A stretch of DNA of 13,789 nt from an uncultured Bacilli bacterium (GCA_944345045.1 CALVMI010000016.1:1-13789), one strand, 5' to 3'; positions 1-6,700 are shown, counted from the first letter of the stretch. Notes: a model not told the origin generated them from the sequence alone. Numbers and translations are program-made.

Positions 1-2
1 TT

Positions 3-716
3 TATAATTATCTTGAATTAGACGATATTAATAAATGGCCAAAAGAAAAAAAGATTTTGCTTTATAAATTATTAGATATCACTGATGATTCAGAAAAAGC
101 ATTGAATAATATAACCGTAACTACGGATTATTTAATGAGTGTAGAAAATCGTTTAAACCAAGGAATGAAAAATGCTAATGAATTAGATAATTATTTGAAT
201 TTAAAAAATTTGAATAAAGAATCGCAAATTCTACTTACTAATATTGTTAATCTAATTAAAGAAAAATTAGAAGAACCAGAACATCAAGAAGAAAATTACT
301 ATACATTCTTATATTTATTTCATTTGTTACAGTCTTTAAATAATGTTCCTGAAATTAAATATATTTTTGGATATATGTCTAAGATAACTGGATTTACAAA
401 ACCAAATGAATTTAAATTTAATGAAGATAAACAGTTTATTTTTGAAGGAATTTTATATACAGCATTAAACTTATATAATAATGGGGGAGCGTCTCGTAGC
501 AAATTAACGGAATCTCATCGTCGTTTTGTTGAAGAAATTGAAAAACGCAACGAAGAAAAATTAGGACGTACTCAACAATTAAATGCAATCAAAATTCAAG
601 CTTTAAAAGAACTTGGATATACAGAAATTAATCCAAGTAATGCTGATGAATTTTTAGAAAAGATTGCTGAGATTGAATCACGCGGTTCAATTATAACAAA
701 TAAAGATAAAGCATAA
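3..716 (+). CDS. Unrecognised hypothetical protein, 5'-truncated by the window edge
   Basis: The reading frame is open from the first bases of the window to the TAA at 714-716, so this is the C-terminal part (about 237 residues) of a longer gene. A TTG at 57 could be read as a start, but the same frame continues upstream without a stop (codons for YNYLELDDINKW) and no good ribosome site precedes the TTG, so I treat it as internal. The product is rich in Leu, Asn, Lys and Glu and looks wholly helical. There are no predicted membrane segments and no catalytic motif I recognise. The last third (ESHRRFVEEIEKRNEEKLG onward) is strongly charged and could be a coiled coil or long helix. It ends just before a strong terminator and is last in its transcript. 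Function unknown. Confidence 0.7.
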   Translation, partial: YNYLELDDINKWPKEKKILLYKLLDITDDSEKALNNITVTTDYLMSVENRLNQGMKNANELDNYLNLKNLNKESQILLTNIVNLIKEKLEEPEHQEENYYTFLYLFHLLQSLNNVPEIKYIFGYMSKITGFTKPNEFKFNEDKQFIFEGILYTALNLYNNGGASRSKLTESHRRFVEEIEKRNEEKLGRTQQLNAIKIQALKELGYTEINPSNADEFLEKIAEIESRGSIITNKDKA

Positions 717-742
717 ATACCAATATTTCTTGGTATTTTTTT
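715..742 (+). terminator. Rho-independent terminator of the left-edge gene
   Basis: A perfect 9-bp stem (AAATACCAA at 715-723, TTGGTATTT at 730-738) with a 6-nt loop runs straight into a T tract (736-742). The stem overlaps the TAA stop codon by two bases. Confidence 0.85.
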
Positions 743-749
743 ATCACTT

Positions 750-780
750 CCCCTACTTTCCAATTTGATAAAAATAGGGG
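750..780. repeat. Inverted repeat CCCCTA / TAGGGG
   Basis: A 6-bp GC-rich inverted repeat (750-755 and 775-780) with a 19-nt AT-rich loop stands out in AT-rich DNA just past the terminator. No T tract follows, so it is not a terminator. It could be the base of a small RNA hairpin or a protein site; nothing in the sequence decides. Confidence 0.35.
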
Positions 781-833
781 ATAGAAGCAAAACTCATTTG
801 CATTTAAATGAATAACTATCCATCTAAAATAAT

Positions 834-847
834 TTCGATGCAAATTA
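834..847 (+). repeat. Direct repeat copy 1, TTCGATGCAAATTA
   Basis: This is identical to 1018-1031, 184 bases downstream. Upstream of both copies there is weaker similarity (TATC-N-AT a little before each). The core ATGCAAAT is also the inverted complement of ATTTGCAT at 796-803. Confidence 0.6.
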
Positions 848-1017
848 AAATAAGTGATATAAATATAATAATAAATAGATAATAGATTATATAGATAAAT
901 TGTTAAATAATAAATTTTAAGAAAATGATTTTATAATAAATTAATAAAATAAAAATATATATATGATATGTAATTAGAAATAAGTTTCGAGTGATCGAAT
1001 GGTTATCTATATGATTA

Positions 1018-1031
1018 TTCGATGCAAATTA
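1018..1031 (+). repeat. Direct repeat copy 2, TTCGATGCAAATTA
   Basis: Exact second copy of 834-847. Its left end forms the right arm of the ATCGAAT/ATTCGAT inverted repeat (994-1000 with 1017-1023), and it is followed by a T-rich stretch at 1038-1044. Confidence 0.6.
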
Positions 1032-1058
1032 GAGATCTTTTTTTGTTAAAAATAAATA

Positions 1059-1080
1059 TTGCATAATGTACGTTATGTAA
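1059..1080. repeat. Imperfect palindrome centred on GTAC
   Basis: CATAATGTACGTTATG (1062-1077) is a near-perfect palindrome that extends to 22 bases if two G-T pairs are allowed. It lies just beyond the terminator of the minus-strand 57/77-aa unit. It could be an operator or a small hairpin; the role is unknown. Confidence 0.35.
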
Positions 1081-1085
1081 ACTAG

Positions 1086-1126
1086 CAAAAAAATCTGATA
1101 AATATTGTTTTCTCTACTTATCAGAT
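1086..1126 (-). terminator. Terminator of the 57/77-aa unit
   Basis: A 9-bp stem (TTATCAGAT at 1118-1126 and ATCTGATAA at 1093-1101, plus-strand bases) is followed on the minus strand by a T tract (A run at 1087-1093 on the plus strand). The hairpin contains the TAG stop codon of the 77-aa gene at 1114-1116. Confidence 0.8.
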
Positions 1127-1347
1127 AAAATGCCTTTTATGGTTGTATAAGTCGTAATTCCAGCAAACACAAAACTTAAAATAAATATAATGCATTTAAA
1201 TGTATTGCTTATTTCCATATTTGAAATATAACCCATTATAAAGCTAACAATTAGTGATAAAAAGGCAACAAAGATTGAAATAACGCTTATTTTGTAATTT
1301 ATATCATGTCTGTTACTTTCTATATATAAGTTTTTTAGATAACGCAT
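1114..1347 (-). CDS. Small two-helix membrane protein, 77 aa
   Basis: The 77-residue product has two clear hydrophobic segments, about residues 20-41 (ISVISIFVAFLSLIVSF) and 50-71, separated by a short polar turn. The N-terminus is basic and polar and the tail is short, so both ends probably face the same side of the membrane. The ATG at 1347 lies inside the end of the 57-aa gene (13-nt overlap, -1 frame) and has AAAGGA immediately before it, which is too close to be a normal ribosome site. Translation is therefore probably coupled to the upstream gene. Alternatively, the two reading frames are one protein broken by a frameshift: a winged-helix-like N-terminus followed by a membrane tail is a plausible single architecture. 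No family is recognised. Confidence 0.6.
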   Translation of the reverse strand: MRYLKNLYIESNRHDINYKISVISIFVAFLSLIVSFIMGYISNMEISNTFKCIIFILSFVFAGITTYTTIKGILSDK

Positions 1348-1508
1348 TCCTTTAATTTAATAAGATCTTTTTCTTCTTGTAATTCGTTTATTACTTCTTG
1401 TAACGCTTCTTGGTCATTAAATTCATTTATTTTAAATGCTTTATGAAAATCTTTATTGTATTGATTTATGATATAATCTAAAATTTGATAAAGACGATCA
1501 TCGACCAT
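1335..1508 (-). CDS. Small acidic protein, 57 aa, possibly winged-helix-like
   Basis: A short reading frame (MVDDRLYQILDYIINQ to LIKLKECVI) has one of the strongest ribosome sites in the window (GAGAGGAGGG, about 12 nt before the ATG) and a strong promoter 39 nt upstream. The product is acidic and soluble. It has a predicted helix at residues 4-18 and another at 32-47, and it ends in LIKLKE. This resembles the first part of small winged-helix proteins of the type ILxYI...EALxEVINELxEEGLIK. The resemblance is by eye only. It overlaps the 77-aa membrane-protein gene by 13 nt. It may be an intact first gene of a pair or the N-terminal half of a frameshifted gene. Confidence 0.55.
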   Translation of the reverse strand: MVDDRLYQILDYIINQYNKDFHKAFKINEFNDQEALQEVINELQEEKDLIKLKECVI

Positions 1509-1546
1509 TTAACTATCTACCCTCCTCTCTTTTGATAATTATTTTT

Positions 1547-1575
1547 AGTATAATAAGAGAAGATATTAAAGTCAA
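1547..1575 (-). promoter_or_regulatory. Sigma-A promoter of the 57/77-aa unit
   Basis: On the minus strand, TTGACT (1570-1575), a 17-nt spacer and TATACT (1547-1552) make one of the best promoters in the window. The -35 box begins 6 nt after the zupT stop codon. Confidence 0.75.
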
Positions 1576-1581
1576 ATAGTT

Positions 1582-2337
1582 TTAAAATATAAAATGATTT
1601 AGTAAAAGAAGAATAATACCAACGACGAATCCTAAAATTATGTATTTATTTTCATGATAATTTAAAGCTTTTGGTAGTAGTTCGTGAATGGATAATGTAA
1701 TCATAAGACCAGCAACAAAAATTAAAATAAGTCCAATCATCGTGTCGGTTATAAAGTTTCTTAAAAATAGAAAAGCTAATATAGCACCCAAAGGCTCAGC
1801 TAAACCTGAAATAAAAGTCTTTTTTACGGCTTCTTTTTTGGAGCCTGTAGCATAATAAATAGGCACGGCGATACTTATTCCTTCTGGAATGTTATGAAGC
1901 ATGATGGCAACGCTTATTTTAAGCCCTAATTGCATATCTTGATAGCTACTTAAAAACGTAACAATTCCTTCTGGTAAGTTGTGAAGCATTAAAGCAAGCA
2001 TTGATAATACTCCTAACCGATAAAGATCTAAATCGCTACTACTACTTTTCTCTATTTTTTTGTTAATTAAATAAACGCTTAAAATGCCAATGGTAAAAAC
2101 AAGTAAAGAAATGATAATACCTTTCGCTAATTTATATTCAGTTAGAATTGCATAGCTAGCTTCGGGTATAAGTTCGGTTATCGAAATTCCAATCATGATT
2201 ATTAAAGATAAACTTAAACAAAAAGTAATAAATTTATTAATGTTTTCTCTTTTCCATTTTTTAAAAATAACTAATGAACCCAAAACGGTAGAAAGGCCTG
2301 CAATTGTTGAAATCAAAATTGGCATAAAAAAAGACAT
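1582..2337 (-). CDS. zupT: ZIP-family zinc/divalent metal transporter, ZupT type
   Basis: This is an integral membrane importer for zinc and other divalent metals. At 251 residues it matches the usual length of bacterial ZupT (E. coli about 257). About eight hydrophobic helices are visible. The two metal-binding helices carry HNLPEG (residues 119-124) and HNIPEG (148-153). The latter is followed by ISIAVPIYYATGS and SGLAEPLGA (E181), the ZupT signature rather than the eukaryotic HExPH form. Conserved SIHELLP is near 216-222. The loop between helices 3 and 4 is short and Ser-rich rather than His-rich. The ribosome site AGGTGA overlaps the stop of the upstream 340-aa gene, 8 nt before this start, so the two genes form one operon. 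No Zur or other metal-regulated site was recognised. No terminator follows: the next promoter begins 6 nt after the stop. Confidence 0.92.
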   Translation of the reverse strand: MSFFMPILISTIAGLSTVLGSLVIFKKWKRENINKFITFCLSLSLIIMIGISITELIPEASYAILTEYKLAKGIIISLLVFTIGILSVYLINKKIEKSSSSDLDLYRLGVLSMLALMLHNLPEGIVTFLSSYQDMQLGLKISVAIMLHNIPEGISIAVPIYYATGSKKEAVKKTFISGLAEPLGAILAFLFLRNFITDTMIGLILIFVAGLMITLSIHELLPKALNYHENKYIILGFVVGIILLLLNHFIF

Positions 2338-2345
2338 AGAATCAC

Positions 2346-3368
2346 CTATTTCATTCTATGCTCATTTTTTTTAAAATACGCCTCAATTTCTTTTTGATGT
2401 TTACTCATATATTCATCAATATTCATTAAACCCGTGGCCACTTTGTCTTCATCAGAGAGCATGCCGTATAATTCATCGGCACTCATGTTTTCCATAACGG
2501 ATTCTAAGCCCCCTTCATTATAATATCTTTCTAAATTTTGATTTTCTAAAGAACGGTATCTTATATAGTCCATTATCATTTCTTTTTTTAACACTTCTAA
2601 TTCATTTTTAGTTAATGGAGGAACATAATCTAATGGATACACGTTTACTTGATCAAGAAAGATTTGAAAAGAATAAGTAAAACCAAAAATTTCACTTGGA
2701 TATAAATATGTTTTGCGATTTTCTGTTTCTTCTTTTAAGGAAATAGCTGGCGGTTTTAAATAATTTAAATATTCTAAGCAAACACCGCGAAGATTTTTAT
2801 AAGAACGAAGGGATTTGATGATTTTGTTGTATCTAAAAGTATCCGTAGTATACATATATTGTTTTAAGTTGTTTTTAATTTCTTTATCGACGATACTTTC
2901 TTCTCTAGTTATAAAAGCTTTTATTTGGGATTCACTACATACTCTTTGAATTAAATAACTTGCAAATTCTAGAAAATTCGTTGTTTCTTTTAGTTCAATT
3001 GTTTTCTTTTCTGCGACATTTTTAGATCTTTCTAAAGCAAGTTTTTCTAAATTCATTAAAATTTTTGTTTCCGTTTTATTTTCTAAATCATTACTTTTAA
3101 AAATACAGTCATAAAAACGGATACGATGTTTTTTATCTTTTTGATTATATGTTGTTCTAGCAATAAAAAAATCTAGTTCTTCCAATTGATGACTTTTTAA
3201 AGTTGGATTCATATCTTTTATTTCTTCAAAAAATTCTTCTTTAGTTTTATGAATCGTATAAAGATCAATATAAGTTAAATCTTTAAATTCAACTTCTGGG
3301 TATTCAATTAAAGAATGAATGGGAAAAGCTTCATTTTGAAAAGAAGCCATCACGTAATATTTGCGCAT
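2346..3368 (-). CDS. Unrecognised 340-aa soluble protein, first gene of the zupT operon
   Basis: I do not recognise this family. The product is soluble, rich in Lys, Glu and aromatic residues, and starts MRKYYVMASFQNEAF. It looks mixed alpha/beta in the first 100 residues and mainly helical after that. An acidic Met-rich stretch (ENMSADELYGMLSDED) lies near the C-terminus, which ends in a basic tail. There is no signal peptide, membrane segment or recognisable nucleotide-binding motif. I chose the ATG at 3368 because AAGGGTGA sits 5 nt before it; a GTG three codons upstream (3377) lies inside that ribosome site and is less likely. A strong promoter precedes it. It is cotranscribed with zupT, with only 8 nt between them, but nothing in the protein indicates metal binding. 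Confidence 0.8.
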   Translation of the reverse strand: MRKYYVMASFQNEAFPIHSLIEYPEVEFKDLTYIDLYTIHKTKEEFFEEIKDMNPTLKSHQLEELDFFIARTTYNQKDKKHRIRFYDCIFKSNDLENKTETKILMNLEKLALERSKNVAEKKTIELKETTNFLEFASYLIQRVCSESQIKAFITREESIVDKEIKNNLKQYMYTTDTFRYNKIIKSLRSYKNLRGVCLEYLNYLKPPAISLKEETENRKTYLYPSEIFGFTYSFQIFLDQVNVYPLDYVPPLTKNELEVLKKEMIMDYIRYRSLENQNLERYYNEGGLESVMENMSADELYGMLSDEDKVATGLMNIDEYMSKHQKEIEAYFKKNEHRMK

Positions 3369-3387
3369 CAAAATCACCCTTAGCTAT

Positions 3388-3416
3388 ATTGTACCTGAAA
3401 TACCAAACATTGGCAA
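3388..3416 (-). promoter_or_regulatory. Sigma-A promoter of the 340-aa gene/zupT operon
   Basis: Minus strand TTGCCA (3411-3416), a 17-nt spacer and TACAAT (3388-3393). The expected start near 3381 gives a leader of only about 13 nt, beginning at the ribosome site itself. Confidence 0.8.
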
Positions 3417-3477
3417 ATAGTTTTTTGTATGATACTTCGTCTCTTAGCCATAATACTAGTGGGAGGTAAAAATAGTT

Positions 3478-3573
3478 ATGAAAAAGAATAATAACAAAAA
3501 ACAAAATCGTTCTAGAAAAAATGAAAATAAACAAAATTCTAGAAAACAAGAACAAAATAATAAGAATTGTTAA
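3478..3573 (+). CDS. 31-aa Asn/Lys-rich basic peptide
   Basis: A short frame encodes MKKNNNKKQNRSRKNENK and continues to a C-terminal NKNC, 31 residues made almost entirely of Asn, Lys, Gln, Arg, Ser and Glu. It has its own ribosome site (GGGAGG, 11 nt before the ATG) and is followed after 8 nt by a perfect terminator, which argues that it is a real transcription unit. Tiny basic Asn/Gln-rich proteins of this kind occur in spore-forming Firmicutes, some of them as minor spore proteins. That comparison rests on composition only. Possible promoter elements upstream (TGTATG, 17 nt, CATAATA at 3449-3455) resemble a sporulation sigma-G site, but they would put the start at the ribosome site. TATGAT at 3428-3433 is an alternative -10 with no good -35. 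Function unknown. Confidence 0.55.
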   Translation: MKKNNNKKQNRSRKNENKQNSRKQEQNNKNC

Positions 3574-3581
3574 TGAGTAAT

Positions 3582-3613
3582 AAAGGAATGATGGCGTTTT
3601 ATCATTCCTTTTT
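3582..3613. terminator. Terminator between the 31-aa gene and xer
   Basis: A perfect 11-bp stem (AAAGGAATGAT at 3582-3592, ATCATTCCTTT at 3601-3611) with an 8-nt loop runs into a T tract on the plus strand. It also contains the TGA stop codon of the convergent recombinase gene. It probably serves that gene less well, because the minus-strand tail is only TTTATTA. Confidence 0.85.
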
Positions 3614-4498
3614 ACTTCTTGGATGACTACTATCGTATTCTTGTTTGACGTGTTCTTTAGAAACGTGAGTATATATTTGCGTTGTACTTATATTTTCGTG
3701 GCCTAAAAATTCTTGAATAACTCTTAAATCGGCCCCAGCGTCTAATAAATGTGTCGCGAAAGAATGCCTTAAAACGTGGGGACTTACATTTTTGGTAATG
3801 CCTACAGATTGACATAAATTTTTTAATAATTTAAATAGTCCTTGTCTAGTAATAGGTGTCCCCAGGTTATTTAAAAATAATTCATCATAATTTTTACCAT
3901 TTTTGATAAGTAAAGGTCTATACTCTTCTAAATAAATTTTTAGATATTCTTTACTTGTTTCGTTAAAAGGAATAATACGTTCTTTGCTTCCTTTTCCTTC
4001 GACTCTTACTAAAGTGTTTTCTAAATCTATATTGGTAAAACGCAAGCTTAGAAGTTCACTTACTCGCATTCCTGTTGCATATAGAAGTTCTAACATCGCT
4101 TTAGTACGGTAATCGTATGGTGTTTTAAGAGGCATATTTAGAAGTTTATCTACTTCTTCGTATGTTAAATAGTTAGGAAGTTTTTGAGGAATTTTAGGTA
4201 AATGAATGGTTTCACAAGGATTTATATTGGTAAGATTATTACTGATGCAAAAAAGATAAAAATTGGTTAAAACCGTAAAATAATGCGCTTTGGTGGTAGC
4301 TTTTTTCCTTACTTCTTGTTTTAAAAAAGATTCAATATCTTCTTTGGTAGCCTTTAAAGGATCTTTGTTTTTTAAAAAATCTTGAAATTTAAAAAGATTT
4401 TCTTCATAAGAATTTATTGTATTTTTGCTTAGTTTTCGTTCATAAGCTAAAGAATCAATATATTTTTGCATGGTATTTTCTAGTTTTTTTTCTTTCAT
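3602..4498 (-). CDS. xerD: XerC/XerD-type tyrosine recombinase
   Basis: This is a site-specific tyrosine recombinase of the Xer group, which resolves chromosome dimers at dif. With the start at ATG 4498 it has 298 residues, the standard length. The N-terminal SAM-like core-binding domain spans residues 5-90 and the catalytic domain about 110-285. The active-site residues are all present: R145 (ATGMRVSEL), K169 (GKGSKER), H241 and R244 (SPHVLRHSFATH), H267 (LGHENISTTQ) and the nucleophile Y276 (QIYTHVS). The ISTTQIYTH and SSHPR end favour XerD over XerC, but I cannot exclude a single XerC/D-like enzyme. The upstream in-frame extension of 15 residues (to 4543) is hydrophobic and lacks a ribosome site. 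The stop is TGA followed at once by TAA. It is divergent from rarA and separated by only 84 nt. Confidence 0.9.
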   Translation of the reverse strand: MKEKKLENTMQKYIDSLAYERKLSKNTINSYEENLFKFQDFLKNKDPLKATKEDIESFLKQEVRKKATTKAHYFTVLTNFYLFCISNNLTNINPCETIHLPKIPQKLPNYLTYEEVDKLLNMPLKTPYDYRTKAMLELLYATGMRVSELLSLRFTNIDLENTLVRVEGKGSKERIIPFNETSKEYLKIYLEEYRPLLIKNGKNYDELFLNNLGTPITRQGLFKLLKNLCQSVGITKNVSPHVLRHSFATHLLDAGADLRVIQEFLGHENISTTQIYTHVSKEHVKQEYDSSHPRSKKE

Positions 4499-4536
4499 AA
4501 TTCTCACTATTACAAGTATAAAAAGATTTTGAAAAA

Positions 4537-4566
4537 TTGTCAAATATGGAGTTTGTTTGATATAAT
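4537..4566 (+). promoter_or_regulatory. Sigma-A promoter of rarA-gpsA
   Basis: TTGTCA (4537-4542), an 18-nt spacer and a perfect TATAAT (4561-4566). The predicted start near 4573 coincides with the ribosome site AGGTGA, giving a leader of about 10 nt. Confidence 0.8.
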
Positions 4567-4582
4567 AACTTCAGGTGATAAC

Positions 4583-5779
4583 ATGGAAAATTTGGCTAAT
4601 AAAATGCGACCTAAAAAACTAGAAGATGTTATTGGACAAGAACATTTAATTGGGGAAGGAAAAATTCTTTCCAATTTAGTAAAAAATCATCATTTATGTT
4701 CAATGATTTTATATGGCAAACCAGGAACAGGAAAAACTTCGATTGCTAATGCTTTGGTAAATGAAATTGAAATGCCTTATAAATTTTTAAATGCGACGAT
4801 TAATAATAAACAAGATTTTGATATAGCGATTGAAGAAGCGAAAATGCATGGAGAAATGATCTTGATTATTGATGAGATTCACCGGATGAATAAAGATAAA
4901 CAAGATTTGCTCTTGTCCCATATTGAATCGGGATTAATTCTTTTAATTGGTCTTACGACATCTAATCCTTATCATAAAATTAATCCGGCGATTCGAAGTC
5001 GGGTTCAAATTTTTGAAGTTCACGAACTTACTATCTCTCAAATAATTAAAGGATTAAAGAAAGCTTTAGAATATCTTCCGGATATTCAGGCAACGGATGA
5101 AGCGTTAGAGGCAATTGCTACTTTATCTAGTGGTGATGTTAGAAGTGCCTTAAATTTACTTGAGACCGCTTATTATGCTTCAAGTGACAAACGTATTTCT
5201 TTAGATCTTATTAAACGTATTCAATCTAAACCTGTTTTCTTTCATGATAAGAATGAAGATGGACATTATGATGTTTTATCGGCTTTTCAAAAATCGATTC
5301 GTGGCAGTGATGTAGATGCTTCCCTACACTATTTAGCAAGACTTATCGAAGCAGGAGATTTAGATAGTATTTATAGAAGAATGAGTGTGATTGCTTATGA
5401 AGATATCGGCCTTGCTAATCCAGCGATTGGTCCTAAAGTAATGGCCGCGATTCATGCAAGTGAGTTAGTTGGTCTTCCAGAAGCTAGAATTCCTTTAGGG
5501 ACAATTGTTACAGAAATGGCCTTGTCTCCTAAATCCAATAGTGCACATCTTGCCTTAGATGAGGCTCTAAACGATATTCGAAAAGGATCTACTGGTTCTG
5601 TTCCAGACCATATAAAAACCAATTCACAAACCTATTTATATCCTCATAATTACAAAAATTCTTATGTAAAACAAGAATATTTACCAGTTAATTTAAAAGG
5701 AAAAAAATATTATCATCCAAAACAAAATAAATATGAAGATAGTTTAAATAAAATTTGGAAAGAAATGCGAGGTGAGTAA
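4583..5779 (+). CDS. rarA: Replication-associated recombination protein A (RarA/MgsA, AAA+ ATPase)
   Basis: RarA is a clamp-loader-like AAA+ ATPase that acts at stalled replication forks with SSB. The 398-residue product opens with MRPKKLEDVIGQEHLIGEGK, the family signature. It carries Walker A GKPGTGKT (45-52), Walker B LIIDEIHR (94-101), sensor 1 GLTTSNP (123-129) and the Arg-finger segment AIRSR (136-140). The C-terminal half has the tetramerisation domain features SGDVRSALNLLE, YEDIGLANP and ALSPKSNSAHLALDEAL. I chose the ATG at 4583 because AGGTGA lies 4 nt before it; an upstream in-frame ATG at 4529 precedes the promoter. It is slightly shorter than the B. subtilis protein (about 421). 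gpsA follows immediately with no gap. In Bacillus, rarA sits next to tcdA, as it almost does here. Confidence 0.95.
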   Translation: MENLANKMRPKKLEDVIGQEHLIGEGKILSNLVKNHHLCSMILYGKPGTGKTSIANALVNEIEMPYKFLNATINNKQDFDIAIEEAKMHGEMILIIDEIHRMNKDKQDLLLSHIESGLILLIGLTTSNPYHKINPAIRSRVQIFEVHELTISQIIKGLKKALEYLPDIQATDEALEAIATLSSGDVRSALNLLETAYYASSDKRISLDLIKRIQSKPVFFHDKNEDGHYDVLSAFQKSIRGSDVDASLHYLARLIEAGDLDSIYRRMSVIAYEDIGLANPAIGPKVMAAIHASELVGLPEARIPLGTIVTEMALSPKSNSAHLALDEALNDIRKGSTGSVPDHIKTNSQTYLYPHNYKNSYVKQEYLPVNLKGKKYYHPKQNKYEDSLNKIWKEMRGE

Positions 5780-6700
5780 ATGAAAATAACATGTATTGGA
5801 AGTGGCGTTTTTGGAATTGCGATCGCGAAATCCTTAGCGAGAAAACAAACCAATGAAGTTTTTCTTTGGACCCATGATGAAAATTTTAAGAGACATGCTG
5901 AACAAACAAACGAACTAGCTTTTGATTCCAAAAAATGTGTTAAAGATAAAAATATTTATGTTACGACTTCTTTAAGTGAAGCAATAAAAGATACGAAAGC
6001 CATTTTTTTATTAGTGAATAGTATTTATCTTAAAGAAATCATTTTAGAAATGAAAAAAGATTTTTCACCCAATATCCCTATTTTTAATTGTTCTAAGGGA
6101 CTTTTAAGTGAAAAACCCTATTACTATAGCCGTTTTCTGAAAACAAGCTTAAATGCCAAAAAAACAGCCTTTTTAGCAGGACCTAATTTTGCTGAGGATT
6201 TGATAAAAGGAGCGATTACCACTATTACGGTCGCGACAAAAGAAAAGAAAACGTATTTGTTTTTAAAATCCCTTTTTACTAGACAAGTTAAATTTGAATG
6301 GATGAAGGAAGAAAAAGCTTTAGAACTTACAAGCGCTTTAAAAAACGTTTATGCTATTGGAGCGGGAATGGTTTATGCCAAAAGTCCTTATGAATCGACT
6401 GTTTTTTCTTATCTTACAGAGGCTTACAGGGAATATTTGCAAATTTTATATCAAGAACTTGATTATCCTAGCGAAAATATTTATGCCGGCACACTAGGCG
6501 ATTTCTTTTTAACAGGTTCAAATATCTCTTCTAGAAATTTTACTTATGGTCGTATTTATCTTCAAACAAAAAAAGAAGCTAAACTCTTTTTAGAACAAAA
6601 TACAGTTGAAGGTGTGACAAATTTAAAAGCTTTAGCCAAAATTTTAAAGAAAAAAGACAAATTTCCTTTATTTTATGAAATATGGAAAATTGTCTCTTAA
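5780..6700 (+). CDS. gpsA: NAD(P)-dependent glycerol-3-phosphate dehydrogenase, divergent
   Basis: GpsA reduces dihydroxyacetone phosphate to sn-glycerol 3-phosphate, the backbone for phospholipids, in the cytoplasm. The 306-residue product has the Rossmann motif GSGVFG (7-12), K106 in CSKGL, GPNFAE (134-139, usually GPSFA), the catalytic Lys in SALKNVYAIGAGM (K188), and GTLGDFFLT (237-245) with SRNFTYG (251-257), usually GLGDLxLTCxSxxSRN. It is about 25-35 residues shorter than typical GpsA and many conserved positions differ, so it is a divergent member. The ATG begins on the base after the rarA stop, and its ribosome site (GAGGTGAG) lies inside the end of rarA, so the genes are cotranscribed. 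The TAA stop overlaps that of tcdA on the other strand, and no terminator is seen between them. Confidence 0.88.
   Translation: MKITCIGSGVFGIAIAKSLARKQTNEVFLWTHDENFKRHAEQTNELAFDSKKCVKDKNIYVTTSLSEAIKDTKAIFLLVNSIYLKEIILEMKKDFSPNIPIFNCSKGLLSEKPYYYSRFLKTSLNAKKTAFLAGPNFAEDLIKGAITTITVATKEKKTYLFLKSLFTRQVKFEWMKEEKALELTSALKNVYAIGAGMVYAKSPYESTVFSYLTEAYREYLQILYQELDYPSENIYAGTLGDFFLTGSNISSRNFTYGRIYLQTKKEAKLFLEQNTVEGVTNLKALAKILKKKDKFPLFYEIWKIVS

Larger units (their letters stand above)
743..1086. other. AT-rich non-coding stretch with repeated 14-mer
   Basis: I see no convincing gene in this stretch of about 340 bases. It holds two exact copies of TTCGATGCAAATTA (834-847 and 1018-1031), an inverted partner ATTTGCAT at 796-803, and a small hairpin with a GTGA (GNRA-type) loop at 986-999. 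An alternative hairpin ATCGAAT/ATTCGAT (994-1000 and 1017-1023) shares bases with the first. A run of seven T follows at 1038-1044. The middle (about 845-980) is almost only A and T. It may be an unidentified RNA gene or the remains of a lost element. Confidence 0.5.

Noticed and set aside
57..716. TTG at 57 as the start of the left-edge gene
   Set aside because: The frame stays open to the window edge and no ribosome site precedes the TTG, so the gene is truncated rather than complete.
834..1031. CRISPR array or tracrRNA
   Set aside because: There are only two 14-base copies 184 nt apart, no regular spacers and no cas genes in the window.
1320..1347. Programmed -1 frameshift joining the 57-aa and 77-aa frames (AAAAAAC near 1326-1332)
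   Set aside because: The A-AAA-AAC heptamer lies past the 57-aa stop codon and is in phase with the 77-aa frame, so it cannot fuse the first frame to the second.
3602..3604. Possible UGA recoding (mollicute code), since nearly all genes here stop at TAA or TAG
   Set aside because: Tryptophan codons I checked are TGG, and the recombinase ends at TGA in the expected place. One TGA among about fifteen stops is not unusual in AT-rich genomes.
3602..4498. Tyrosine recombinase as evidence of an integrated element
   Set aside because: Length and motifs are those of housekeeping XerC/D, and no att-like repeats or phage genes flank it.
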